The position numbers and the translations under genes are program-made. The notes beneath the pieces are model-generated. The model ran no database searches and was not told the origin of the DNA. It saw only the letters and a program-made list of their open reading frames with translations. A stretch of 21,838 nt of DNA, from the NCBI GenBank assembly GCA_050730755.1, contig JBOHNR010000006.1, forward strand, positions 1-21,838, in the 5' to 3' direction. Of this stretch, positions 1 through 6,832 are shown one piece after another; positions within the stretch are counted from its first letter, which is position 1, and every line of letters starts with the position of its first letter. Source of the stretch: CAVPPA01 sp050730755. Its GTDB lineage: Bacteria; Patescibacteriota; Saccharimonadia; Saccharimonadales; UBA4665.

Positions 1-161
1 ATTAAACAGCAGAAAGGATACTCCCGTCCAACTGTAGCGTGTCCGCCAAGCTTTGGAACTGTACGTCCTGCTCAAGCTCTACGGCAGCTTTTTCTAAAGT
101 CCGCAGGAAGGACTGTTTATTGCACCAATTTCGAGTTGTTTAGCCCTATCTATATTAAAAA

Positions 162-938
162 TTATCTACGTGTTAGGTTTGTTTGCCCAAGTCTTGACTC
201 TGTCTTTCTAAACGTCATATAGCCGACGAAAACAATAATTATCAATGTTAGACCCAAACTGACATGTCCGTTTCCAAGCGCCAGGCCGCTTATGTTTTTT
301 GGCTTACTCATCCAATCGGCGAACGACGCACCAATCGGTCGTGTCAAAATGTAAGCAATCCAGAAAGCTGCTATCTTATTTAGATTAAATAACCAATAAG
401 CAATAGCTGGAATCATGATCAAAGCACTGAATAGTATACTAGACGTAAGATAACCTAATCCAATGGTAGTTGCCGTCATATCTCCAGCTGCTGTGCCGAG
501 AGCAAAAGTAGCCATAACAGTAGCCCAATAAAACATTTCCCGGCGGGGGTTATAAATACTGTGGATGGATAAAGTTTTTTCACTGTTATGCCAGATCACA
601 AAAACAGCAACCAAAGCGATTACAAAAAAGACAGTTGTGACAAAATAGGGAATGCCGAATTGAATATGTAACACATCGGCAACCATTGTGCCAAACACAG
701 CGACCATTACTACGGTAAACCAGTAAATCCAAGGGACGTATTTACGAACTGAAAATTGTAGAACTAAAGAAACTGCTAACCCAACACCGCCAAGAAATAC
801 AGCAATGTAGGGATTAATAGAGAACACGAAAAAATCTGAAGTTGCTTCGCCCATTGCTGTAGTTAATAATTTGGTAATCCAAAAAACCGCTGTAATCTCT
901 GGAACTTTTACAAAAGCTCTTCTAGTCAAAGTATCCAT
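162..938 (-). CDS. COG4705-like multi-pass membrane protein
   Basis: This 258-residue protein is almost entirely hydrophobic, with about eight membrane segments, and should sit in the cytoplasmic membrane. The N-terminal stretch with KVPEITAVFWITKLLTTAMG and GEATSDFF is what I associate with the uncharacterised COG4705 family; no transported substrate is known to me. A G-x4-D motif occurs four times, at G30-D35, G83-D88, G148-D153 and G203-D208, each near the start of a two-helix unit, so the protein appears to be a fourfold internal repeat. The ATG start is preceded on the minus strand by a TATAAT box at 959-964, giving a short 5' leader with no strong Shine-Dalgarno. The tail after the last helix is short and basic. 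Family assignment is fairly sure; function is open. Confidence 0.85.
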   Translation of the reverse strand: MDTLTRRAFVKVPEITAVFWITKLLTTAMGEATSDFFVFSINPYIAVFLGGVGLAVSLVLQFSVRKYVPWIYWFTVVMVAVFGTMVADVLHIQFGIPYFVTTVFFVIALVAVFVIWHNSEKTLSIHSIYNPRREMFYWATVMATFALGTAAGDMTATTIGLGYLTSSILFSALIMIPAIAYWLFNLNKIAAFWIAYILTRPIGASFADWMSKPKNISGLALGNGHVSLGLTLIIIVFVGYMTFRKTESRLGQTNLTRR

Positions 939-997
939 TAGGTGCTCTCAGCTACAAAATTATAAATCGTTAAGATAGGCGCCATTAATTATTAAGA

Positions 998-1564
998 TTA
1001 TTGGCAGTTGCCGTTATTTAAAATAACGTCCGGATTGGGTGAAAAATTCCACCCATAGTAAAGAGCTGAGATTTGATAGGTCGATCCCTCAATAACACTA
1101 CTGGAAGTGGTGTTAGCGTCGGAATTGGAGTCGGTTGCGTCAGCACAGAGGGCTGACTGAATCTGCGATATAGTAGCACTGTAGCCAAGGGTCATAACTT
1201 GAGGCTCAAGTGCAGCTAGTGCTTCCCAAGCAGTTACATTTAATTCACCGCCTGAACATGTTAACGACCCCAAATTTCCATCGCTACTATAAGTAATCGG
1301 TAGATTGCACTCTGGGGTTTTTGACGGCACAGTCGCCGGCGAAAGGACAGCGTATGAACCAGCGCTACTAGAATTTGAGGGGCTAGGTTGTTTTACTCCA
1401 GGAGCTGAAGCAGTTTTGCTTTGCAAGCCTACATATAACAAAGACCCAACTACAGCTAGGACAACCACAATACAAATACCAAATAATACATCAGATACTA
1501 CGAAGCCATCATAGGCTTTTGTTACTTTATACCTCATTTTGCCACTTTCACTAAACTTTAACAT
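998..1564 (-). CDS. Small single-pass exported protein with pilin-like N terminus
   Basis: I do not recognise this 188-residue protein as a named family. A short basic N terminus is followed by Gly-Phe and one hydrophobic helix (about residues 21-47), then a Ser/Thr/Pro-rich linker (about 50-80) and a polar domain with four cysteines (in PECNL, LTCSGG, SALCAD and the C-terminal GNCQ). The segment DGFVVSDVLFGICIVVV resembles a type IV prepilin junction: Gly, then Phe as +1, and an acidic residue (Asp rather than Glu) at +5. That is inference. A TATAAT box at 1571-1576 on the minus strand ends only 6 bases before the ATG, so the mRNA may be leaderless. A second ATG at 1535-1537 (residue 10) would leave a shorter, more pilin-like leader. 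Confidence 0.7.
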   Translation of the reverse strand: MLKFSESGKMRYKVTKAYDGFVVSDVLFGICIVVVLAVVGSLLYVGLQSKTASAPGVKQPSPSNSSSAGSYAVLSPATVPSKTPECNLPITYSSDGNLGSLTCSGGELNVTAWEALAALEPQVMTLGYSATISQIQSALCADATDSNSDANTTSSSVIEGSTYQISALYYGWNFSPNPDVILNNGNCQ

Positions 1565-1570
1565 AATAGT

Positions 1571-1576
1571 ATTATA
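1571..1576 (-). promoter_or_regulatory. -10 box of the pilin-like gene
   Basis: Minus-strand TATAAT ending 6 bases upstream of the ATG at 1564. No convincing -35 is seen. The spacing predicts transcription starting at or within a base or two of the start codon. Confidence 0.5.
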
Positions 1577-1627
1577 ACGTTGGTGAAACTCGGTCGCTAA
1601 TGTCTGTATTATTTTTATTTTTTGTGT

Positions 1628-1656
1628 TTGACGTCACATTAATTAGTATGTAAATG
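1628..1656 (+). promoter_or_regulatory. Promoter of the tRNA cluster
   Basis: A -35 box TTGACG (1628-1633) is followed after 17 bases by TAAATG (1651-1656), part of TATGTAAATG. The -35 overlaps the palindrome TGACGTCA (1629-1636), which recurs upstream of leuS. Predicted transcription start is about 1663, ahead of the tmRNA-like segment and the three tRNA genes. Confidence 0.5.
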
Positions 1657-1694
1657 TTTACAGGCCCCAGGACCGACTAACACACCAAGACTTC

Positions 1695-1745
1695 GGCGAT
1701 GATGGATTCGACCGGACCCCAGGGTGTACGACGAAATTGCCTAAC
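1695..1745 (+). ncRNA. tmRNA-like 5' segment (fragment or degenerate)
   Basis: The sequence GGCGATGATGGATTCGACC closely follows the conserved 5' end of tmRNA: a 7-base acceptor strand, a short linker, then the D-loop consensus GGATTCGAC. It is followed by CCCCAGGGTGTACGACGAAA, like the beginning of helix P2. A normal tmRNA runs 300-400 bases with a tag reading frame, pseudoknots and its own 3' tRNA half; here tRNA-Cys begins only about 150 bases later and I find no separate tmRNA 3' half. It is therefore either a relic, an unrelated leader, or part of an odd chimeric RNA. Bases 1565-1694 upstream hold only the promoter and AT-rich sequence. Confidence 0.35.
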
Positions 1746-1841
1746 ATGCTACTGATGTCTTTAAATTTACGGGGCTTACAAATGAATTATAAGCTATAGA
1801 TTTTCAGATAGGTACAAAGGTATAATCATGTATGTTAAAAC

Positions 1842-1915
1842 GGCGCCGTGGCGGAGTGGTTACGCAGGGCTCTGCAAAAGCCCGTACACCGGTTCAAATC
1901 CGGTCGGTGCCTCCA
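1842..1915 (+). tRNA. tRNA-Cys (GCA)
   Basis: A complete cloverleaf with encoded CCA. Acceptor GGCGCCG pairs with CGGTGCC; the D stem is GCG/CGC; the anticodon stem GGGCT/AGCCC encloses loop CTGCAAA with anticodon GCA; the T arm is ACCGG-TTCAAAT-CCGGT. The discriminator base is U, the expected identity base for cysteine tRNA. First of three tRNA genes in a row. Confidence 0.95.
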
Positions 1916-1938
1916 GTGAATGATTAATTCGCAATTGC

Positions 1939-2026
1939 GGGCGAGTGGCGGAATTGGTATACGCTGCAGACTTAAAATCTGCTGGTTGCACAAACCTTGA
2001 GGGTTCAAGTCCCTCCTTGCCCACCA
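1939..2026 (+). tRNA. tRNA-Leu (UAA)
   Basis: Class II tRNA of 88 bases with a long variable arm and encoded CCA. Acceptor GGGCGAG pairs with CTTGCCC (one G-U); anticodon stem GCAGA/TCTGC encloses CTTAAAA with anticodon TAA; T arm is GAGGG-TTCAAGT-CCCTC; discriminator A fits leucine. It lies 23 bases after tRNA-Cys, so the two are probably co-transcribed. Confidence 0.95.
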
Positions 2027-2074
2027 AAAAGACCTGTAAGTTTACGGATAGTTGATATAAATCTGAATCTATTC

Positions 2075-2151
2075 GGGGTATTAGCTCAGATGGCTAGAGT
2101 GCTGCATTCGCATTGCAGAGGCCGGCGGTTCAACTCCGCCATACTCCACCA
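2075..2151 (+). tRNA. tRNA-Ala (CGC)
   Basis: A 77-base cloverleaf with encoded CCA. Acceptor GGGGTAT pairs with ATACTCC, giving a G-U pair at position 3:70, the classic alanine identity element. Anticodon stem CTGCA/TGCAG encloses TTCGCAT with anticodon CGC. The CGC isoacceptor is a minor alanine tRNA that usually accompanies a TGC species. Confidence 0.95.
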
Positions 2152-2205
2152 ATAAAGTAAACGAATATATTTTTTTGGTGTTTTCAATCTTGAATCATCG
2201 TCTGC

Positions 2206-2214
2206 TGTTACAAT
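2206..2214 (+). promoter_or_regulatory. Extended -10 promoter of the 2222 gene
   Basis: TGTTACAAT matches the extended -10 pattern TGnTATAAT with one change. It ends 7 bases before the ATG at 2222, predicting a leaderless transcript and arguing against the overlapping ATG at 2213, which lies inside this box. Confidence 0.5.
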
Positions 2215-2221
2215 GTTTACC

Positions 2222-3130
2222 ATGCTTGACAGACAAATTGATAGCATCTTACGGCATTCTCGACGAAGTTTGATAATAGCTGTCGTTTTAACAGTAGTTA
2301 TCGGCAGTCTGCTTTGGTGGGAGTATATTTGGCAGTCTCCACAAAGTGCCTTTAACGGCATGTTAGCTAATAATCTAACAGCCGCTAGTGTCACAAAATA
2401 CATCAATGCTAGTAGTAGTACCCAGAGTGTTAATCAATACGCGCGTCTTGAAATGGGGAATACTAATGCCGCAGATTGGTTGGTAACGGCTACCCAAAGC
2501 GGCTCATCAGTCACAACGGAAAGTATTGGTACGCCGACTACCGGTTATATTCGTTACACTAATATCTTAACCAATCTAAAACCCGAAAGTGTTAAAAAAC
2601 TGGACTTTAATAAAGTTCTAAATGTATGGGCCAAAAGCGATAATAAAACTGACACAGCATTAAAACAACTTTTCAGTCAAACTTTGCTGGATATTAGTAG
2701 TGCGCCGATACCACCGATTGGTGACTTTCCGCCAGCTCAGCAGCAAAACCTAGTTAGCTACATGCAAAACCAAAATATATTCGCCCCTTCATATAAAAAC
2801 GTCAAGAGCCAGGTAGTTAATGGCGAAAACGTCTTTACTTATACAGTGGCCGTGCACTTGGGTCCGTACATTCGCCTAATGCAGGCTTATGCTCACGACC
2901 TGGGTATGACAAGTCTTGACTCTTTAGACCCAAGTCAGTACTCAACAGTTCCACCCGTTTCAGTCCTAATGTCTGTTAATAAAACATCTCACCATCTCGT
3001 TAGCATTACCTACCCCTCAACTGGTTTTATCCAAAGCTATAGTAACTGGGGCTTATTAACCTCAATAAGTTTACCTCATAAGACTATATCAACCACGGAA
3101 CTCCAAAGTCGCCTTCAATCGCTCGAATAA
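2222..3130 (+). CDS. Single-pass membrane protein, unknown function
   Basis: I do not recognise this roughly 302-residue protein. A basic N-terminal stretch (RHSRRS) precedes one hydrophobic helix (IIAVVLTVVIGSLLWW, about residues 18-34). The remainder is a polar domain rich in Ser, Thr, Asn and Gln that should lie outside the membrane, with no obvious catalytic motif and no cysteine. Beta-strand-like stretches such as ENVFTYTVAVHLG and HHLVSITYPSTGF suggest a beta-rich fold. The start at 2222 was chosen over 2213 because a TGTTACAAT promoter box covers the earlier ATG. It is followed by 109 bases holding the next promoter. Confidence 0.75.
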   Translation: MLDRQIDSILRHSRRSLIIAVVLTVVIGSLLWWEYIWQSPQSAFNGMLANNLTAASVTKYINASSSTQSVNQYARLEMGNTNAADWLVTATQSGSSVTTESIGTPTTGYIRYTNILTNLKPESVKKLDFNKVLNVWAKSDNKTDTALKQLFSQTLLDISSAPIPPIGDFPPAQQQNLVSYMQNQNIFAPSYKNVKSQVVNGENVFTYTVAVHLGPYIRLMQAYAHDLGMTSLDSLDPSQYSTVPPVSVLMSVNKTSHHLVSITYPSTGFIQSYSNWGLLTSISLPHKTISTTELQSRLQSLE

Positions 3131-3225
3131 TAACTTTGTGAATCGATATGTATAATTAAACATAAACATTAATATAGTTTGTGCTACTTATGGATTCTAG
3201 GTAACTAGGCGACCTGTAATCAGGA

Positions 3226-3231
3226 TATAAT
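3226..3231 (+). promoter_or_regulatory. -10 box of the hydrolase-murF operon
   Basis: TATAAT ends 8 bases before the ATG at 3240. There is no Shine-Dalgarno sequence, so the hydrolase mRNA is probably leaderless. I see no clear -35. Confidence 0.55.
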
Positions 3232-3239
3232 AATCACAT

Positions 3240-3989
3240 ATGCAAGTTATAGTAAACTCTTTGCTAACGCAGTATGCCCGGTTGGGAAAAGGCAAGTCGA
3301 TAATCATTATTCCAGGTTGGGCCAATGACTCGAAGTCATGGCAAATATTCCAGAAGCGATTGTCTGAGAGTTATGATGTCATCGTTCTTGATCTGCCCGG
3401 CTTTGGTGGTAGCCAAAGGCCGGCAACAAATTGGGGACTCAGCGAATATTCGACTTTTGTAGGCGCTTTTTTAGAAAAGCTCAACACAAAACCCTATGCA
3501 ATAATCGGACACTCTAACGGAGGCGCAATTGCTGTGAGGGGTCTGGCTTTAAAACACTTCAGCACTCAGCGTTTAGTATTATTAGCTTGCGCTGGTATTC
3601 GGAGCTCTTATAAAAGTCGTAAAAAAATACTGCGACTTATAACTAAAACCGGCAAGATATTAAGTACACCACTACCTCATAACACCAAAAATCAGCTACG
3701 GCAGAAAGTCTATAAAAAGGTAGGTTCGGACATGTTAGTTGCTGAACATATGCAAGGAACTTTTAAGAAAATTGTTGAAGACGATATCCAAGCTGATGCG
3801 CCCAAAATAGATTCGCCAACTTTGTTAATCTATGGTGAAGATGACCAACAAACACCATTATGGTACGGACAGCAATTTCATGAATTGATCAACGGCTCAA
3901 GCTTAGAAATTCTACCTGGCGTAGGACATTTCATTCAACTCGAAAGACCCTATCGAGTTATCAAAACTATTCGGGAGTTCCTGCAATGA
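3240..3989 (+). CDS. Alpha/beta-fold hydrolase
   Basis: A 249-residue alpha/beta hydrolase. The oxyanion region IIIIPGWANDSKSW is near the N terminus, followed by VIVLDLPGFGGS. The nucleophile elbow is GHSNGG (Ser about residue 92), the acid is in LLIYGEDDQQTP (about residue 199-201), and the histidine is in GVGHFIQLERP (about residue 230). The triad is intact, so it should be an active esterase, lipase or similar; the substrate cannot be told from sequence. It has no signal peptide and is probably cytoplasmic. Its stop overlaps the start of the MurF-like gene by 4 bases (ATGA), so the two are translationally coupled, which hints at a role in envelope metabolism, but that is inference. Confidence 0.9.
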   Translation: MQVIVNSLLTQYARLGKGKSIIIIPGWANDSKSWQIFQKRLSESYDVIVLDLPGFGGSQRPATNWGLSEYSTFVGAFLEKLNTKPYAIIGHSNGGAIAVRGLALKHFSTQRLVLLACAGIRSSYKSRKKILRLITKTGKILSTPLPHNTKNQLRQKVYKKVGSDMLVAEHMQGTFKKIVEDDIQADAPKIDSPTLLIYGEDDQQTPLWYGQQFHELINGSSLEILPGVGHFIQLERPYRVIKTIREFLQ

Positions 3990-5425
3990 TTCCGTTGATT
4001 AGCGCTCCATATAAGCCTCGTTATGTAACGACATTAGTCTATATGCTGCAAAGTACTGACTACCATGCCTGGGCTTACCTAAAATGGTTTTGGCGTACTC
4101 AAGACTTTTCAAAAGTTGAACATCGTCGCCAACTCCAACAAACAATGGTCGCCCGGCTTCTACTTATTGTTTTATGGTCTGGTATGGCTGTTCAGGTTTT
4201 AACTGGTCTTTTCTTAATTTACCTTTGGGAATGGCGTGGTTTAACAGGTGGTTGGGCCTTTGGCCTGGCTCTCATCATATCTTACCCAGTTATCTGGGCG
4301 CATCTCGCAGTTGTACCATTGGTTCTGGGTCGCTTACTTATTGCTAAACCTAGAGAACGCTGGCTGGTTATTCATACTGAAAAGACCTTAGCTTTGCATA
4401 AAGGAACAAAAATAGCCATTGCTGGTAGTTATGGTAAAACGAGCATGAAGGAATTACTTTTGACGGTCTTATCAGAAGGTAAAAAAATAGCTGCCACGCC
4501 CGCCAATAAAAATGTACCTCTGAGTCACGCCGAATTTGCCAAGAGCCTTAAAGGTGACGAGGATATAATCTTAATTGAGTATGGCGAAGGGGCACCGGGT
4601 GACGTAGCGCGCTTTGCCAAAACTACCCATCCGACCCAGGCTATCATAACTGGAGTATCGGCCGCTCACCTTGATCGTTATAGAACGATTGAAAAAGCGG
4701 GTGCCGATATTTTTAGTCTTACCAAGTATGTTAAAACAAATCAAGTTTTCGTTAACGGCGAATCACCTGATGCTGAGCCATTTATCGAGGCCGGCTTTAA
4801 TCGCTACGACCAGAATGGTGCCCTTGGCTGGAAAGTTAGCGTAGCCAAGGTTGATATTGCCGGCCTTTCTTTTACGCTGTCAAAAGGGCAGCAAAAGTTG
4901 AATCTTAAGAGCAGTTTACTGGGTAGCCACAATATCGGGCCACTTAGCCTTGCTGCTACACTGGCTCATCAATTAGGTCTAACTAATCAAGAAATTATCA
5001 ACGGTGTCGGTAAAGCCAAACCATTTGAACATCGAATGCAGCCATACCAACTTAACGACGCTTGGATTATTGACGATACCTATAATGGTAATCTAGAGGG
5101 AATCCGCGCTGGCACAATTCTACTAAACCAATTGCCGGCCAAACGTAAGCTCTACATAACTCCGGGACTTGTCGACCAAGGCCAGTTAACATCTCAGATT
5201 CATGAAAAAATGGGCGAATTAATTGCCGCCTCAGGGGCACAGATAGTTGTTCTAATGAAGCATTCGGTAACCGATTTTATTAAGGAAGGGCTAACTAAGT
5301 CTGGTTTCCAAGGCGAGCTAATTATTGAACCGGACCCACTCAATTTTTATAATAATCTCAGTCACTTTGTGGCAGCCGGAGACCTGGTATTAATGCAAAA
5401 CGACTGGCCAGATAACTATGTCTGA
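3986..5425 (+). CDS. murF: Membrane-anchored MurF-like Mur ligase
   Basis: A 479-residue Mur ligase family protein. Residues about 140-330 form the ATP-binding central domain, with P-loop GSYGKTS (147-153), then TPANKNVPLSHAEF, and VSAAHLDRY. The ligase C-terminal domain begins near FEHRMQPY and contains IDDTYNGN, close to the MurF hallmark DDSYNANP. MurF attaches D-Ala-D-Ala to UDP-MurNAc-tripeptide; the neighbouring D-Ala-D-Ala ligase supports this. Unusually, the usual N-terminal substrate-binding domain is replaced by about 125 residues with two hydrophobic segments (about 56-80 and 90-118), so the enzyme should be bound to the membrane. Start and upstream stop overlap by 4 bases. Mur ligase identity is firm; the exact member is likely, not certain. 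Confidence 0.85.
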   Translation: MIPLISAPYKPRYVTTLVYMLQSTDYHAWAYLKWFWRTQDFSKVEHRRQLQQTMVARLLLIVLWSGMAVQVLTGLFLIYLWEWRGLTGGWAFGLALIISYPVIWAHLAVVPLVLGRLLIAKPRERWLVIHTEKTLALHKGTKIAIAGSYGKTSMKELLLTVLSEGKKIAATPANKNVPLSHAEFAKSLKGDEDIILIEYGEGAPGDVARFAKTTHPTQAIITGVSAAHLDRYRTIEKAGADIFSLTKYVKTNQVFVNGESPDAEPFIEAGFNRYDQNGALGWKVSVAKVDIAGLSFTLSKGQQKLNLKSSLLGSHNIGPLSLAATLAHQLGLTNQEIINGVGKAKPFEHRMQPYQLNDAWIIDDTYNGNLEGIRAGTILLNQLPAKRKLYITPGLVDQGQLTSQIHEKMGELIAASGAQIVVLMKHSVTDFIKEGLTKSGFQGELIIEPDPLNFYNNLSHFVAAGDLVLMQNDWPDNYV

Positions 5426-5444
5426 TATTTCATCCAGCCGACTT

Positions 5445-5474
5445 TTGTAATCACAGGCAGTAATTGCTTATACT
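5445..5474 (+). promoter_or_regulatory. Promoter of ddl
   Basis: TTGTAA (5445-5450), an 18-base spacer, then TATACT (5469-5474), which ends 7 bases before the ATG at 5482. This indicates a leaderless transcript and covers the upstream in-frame TTG at 5464. Confidence 0.5.
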
Positions 5475-5481
5475 AACTACT

Positions 5482-6639
5482 ATGGAAACAGTTGCAGTTA
5501 TTTTCGGCGGCCGCTCTACTGAGCATGACGTGTCGGTTATTACGGCTTTAGGTAGTATCGTTAAGCCACTGGAGCTGAGCCAAAAGTATCGTGTTGAAAC
5601 TGTCTACATAGCTAAAGACGGTGCCTGGTATTGGGATGAAAAGCTCAAAAATATAAGCCTGTTTACTTCCGGTAACATTCAAAACTTTACTAGCAAGAAA
5701 CATCCAATAAGTCTACAGTTCGACAATGGCTTGACGATTGTTAAAACAAATCAATTGACAGGACATCAAACAAAACAAAAAATTGATGTCGTCTTTCCAG
5801 CGATGCACGGAACTTATGGTGAAGATGGCTCGCTAATGGGTTTATTGGACATGGCTGGTGTGCCTTATGTCGGTTGCGGTGTCAGCGCCAGTGCTGTCGC
5901 AATGGACAAGGTACTGGCTAAACAGATAGCGTCGGCCAATCTGGTGCCAGTTTCAAAATTCGTGGCGTTTAGCAAAACTGAACTTGACTCCGGTTTAGCT
6001 GAAGCCATCACAAAAATCAAAAAAGATTTGCGGTATCCTTTATTTATCAAACCGGCTCATCTAGGTTCTAGTATCGGTATATCACATGTTGATGGCGACC
6101 AATCTTTAAAGAACGGGCTAGAAGTAGCAGCTCATTATGATGATAAAATCATTATTGAAGAGGCTGTCCAAAACTTAATTGAAGTCACGTTGCCAATTAT
6201 AGGCAATGACGAGCTGACGCCAGCGCTTTTGGAGCGTCCCCTAACAAAAACCGAAGCTTTTTTCGACTTTGAGACTAAATATCTGACGGGCGGTAAAAAG
6301 GGAAAAGGCAGTAAAGGAGCACAAGGCTATAGTCAACTCCCGGCCGATCTATCAAAAGAGCTTTATGCTAAGGCCGAAAAAACTGGTCTAAGAGCTTACC
6401 GAGCTTTAGGCTGTAGCGGCACTGCTCGGATTGATATGCTAATCGATAGCAAAACAGACGAAGTTTACTTTAACGAGATAAATCCTCTGCCAGGTAGCCT
6501 CTATTCCCATAACTGGAATAAAGCCGGGATTAGTAACATTGAACTTGTAAGGCGGCTTATCAAACTAGCCAAAGAACGCCATGAGCAGCGCCATTTATTG
6601 GAAACGATCTTTAATACAAATTATTTACAGCAATTTTAA
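5482..6639 (+). CDS. ddl: D-alanine--D-alanine ligase
   Basis: An ATP-grasp enzyme of about 385 residues that joins two D-alanines for peptidoglycan precursors in the cytoplasm. The N terminus METVAVIFGGRSTEHDVS is the standard Ddl opening. Further motifs are PAMHGTYGEDGSLMGLLD, the ATP-grasp segment FIKPAHLGSSIGISHV, IIEEAV, ARIDMLID, and the metal-binding EINPLPGSLYSHNW. An in-frame TTG at 5464 would add six residues, but it sits beside a -10 box (5469-5474), so the ATG is preferred. It lies 56 bases after the MurF-like gene, with its own promoter. Confidence 0.95.
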   Translation: METVAVIFGGRSTEHDVSVITALGSIVKPLELSQKYRVETVYIAKDGAWYWDEKLKNISLFTSGNIQNFTSKKHPISLQFDNGLTIVKTNQLTGHQTKQKIDVVFPAMHGTYGEDGSLMGLLDMAGVPYVGCGVSASAVAMDKVLAKQIASANLVPVSKFVAFSKTELDSGLAEAITKIKKDLRYPLFIKPAHLGSSIGISHVDGDQSLKNGLEVAAHYDDKIIIEEAVQNLIEVTLPIIGNDELTPALLERPLTKTEAFFDFETKYLTGGKKGKGSKGAQGYSQLPADLSKELYAKAEKTGLRAYRALGCSGTARIDMLIDSKTDEVYFNEINPLPGSLYSHNWNKAGISNIELVRRLIKLAKERHEQRHLLETIFNTNYLQQF

Positions 6640-6693
6640 GTAACATTATTGTTAATAATAACGCTCAGTACCAGATGATTTGACGTCAGATTA

Positions 6694-6702
6694 TGCTACA
6701 AT
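6694..6702 (+). promoter_or_regulatory. Extended -10 promoter of leuS
   Basis: TGCTACAAT is a good extended -10 box (TG at 6694-6695, TACAAT at 6697-6702). The palindrome TGACGTCA lies just upstream at 6681-6688, too close to act as a -35 for this box and so possibly an operator. The predicted start near 6709 leaves a leader of about 124 bases. Confidence 0.5.
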
Positions 6703-6707
6703 GCAAG

Positions 6708-6795
6708 CAGTCAATGAGTCTAGTTTGTTACTGATTTCAGAACGAACTATAGCTTGCGGTGGGAGCATGTTTCTATTTGCTAGCCGAAACGACTG
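6708..6795 (+). promoter_or_regulatory. Structured 5' leader of leuS
   Basis: Within the leuS leader CAGTC (6708-6712) can pair with GACTG (6791-6795), closing a region that contains a strong hairpin. That hairpin pairs TAGTTTGTT (6721-6729) with AACGAACTA (6741-6749) and CTG with CAG across an ATTT loop. A second small element, TGC-GGTGGGA-GCA (6755-6767), sits between TAGC (6750) and GCTA (6779). There is no terminator hairpin. It could be a cis-regulatory RNA; I cannot assign a class. Confidence 0.3.
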
Positions 6796-6832
6796 GTCAA
6801 CTATTTTGTAATATGACAAGGACGCTTAAACG

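Noticed and set aside
2..139. Minus-strand open stretch of 45 codons ending in TAA at 2-4, reading like an amphipathic C terminus (LEKAAVELEQDVQF)
   Set aside because: It has no usable start codon and an upstream in-frame stop at 140-142. It could be a relic of a gene end, but it is too short to support. I see nothing else in 1-161.
6708..6795. T-box riboswitch upstream of leuS
   Set aside because: There is no conserved AGGGTGG-n-ACCGCG sequence, no terminator and no recognisable stem I with a leucine specifier, so only a generic structured leader is claimed.
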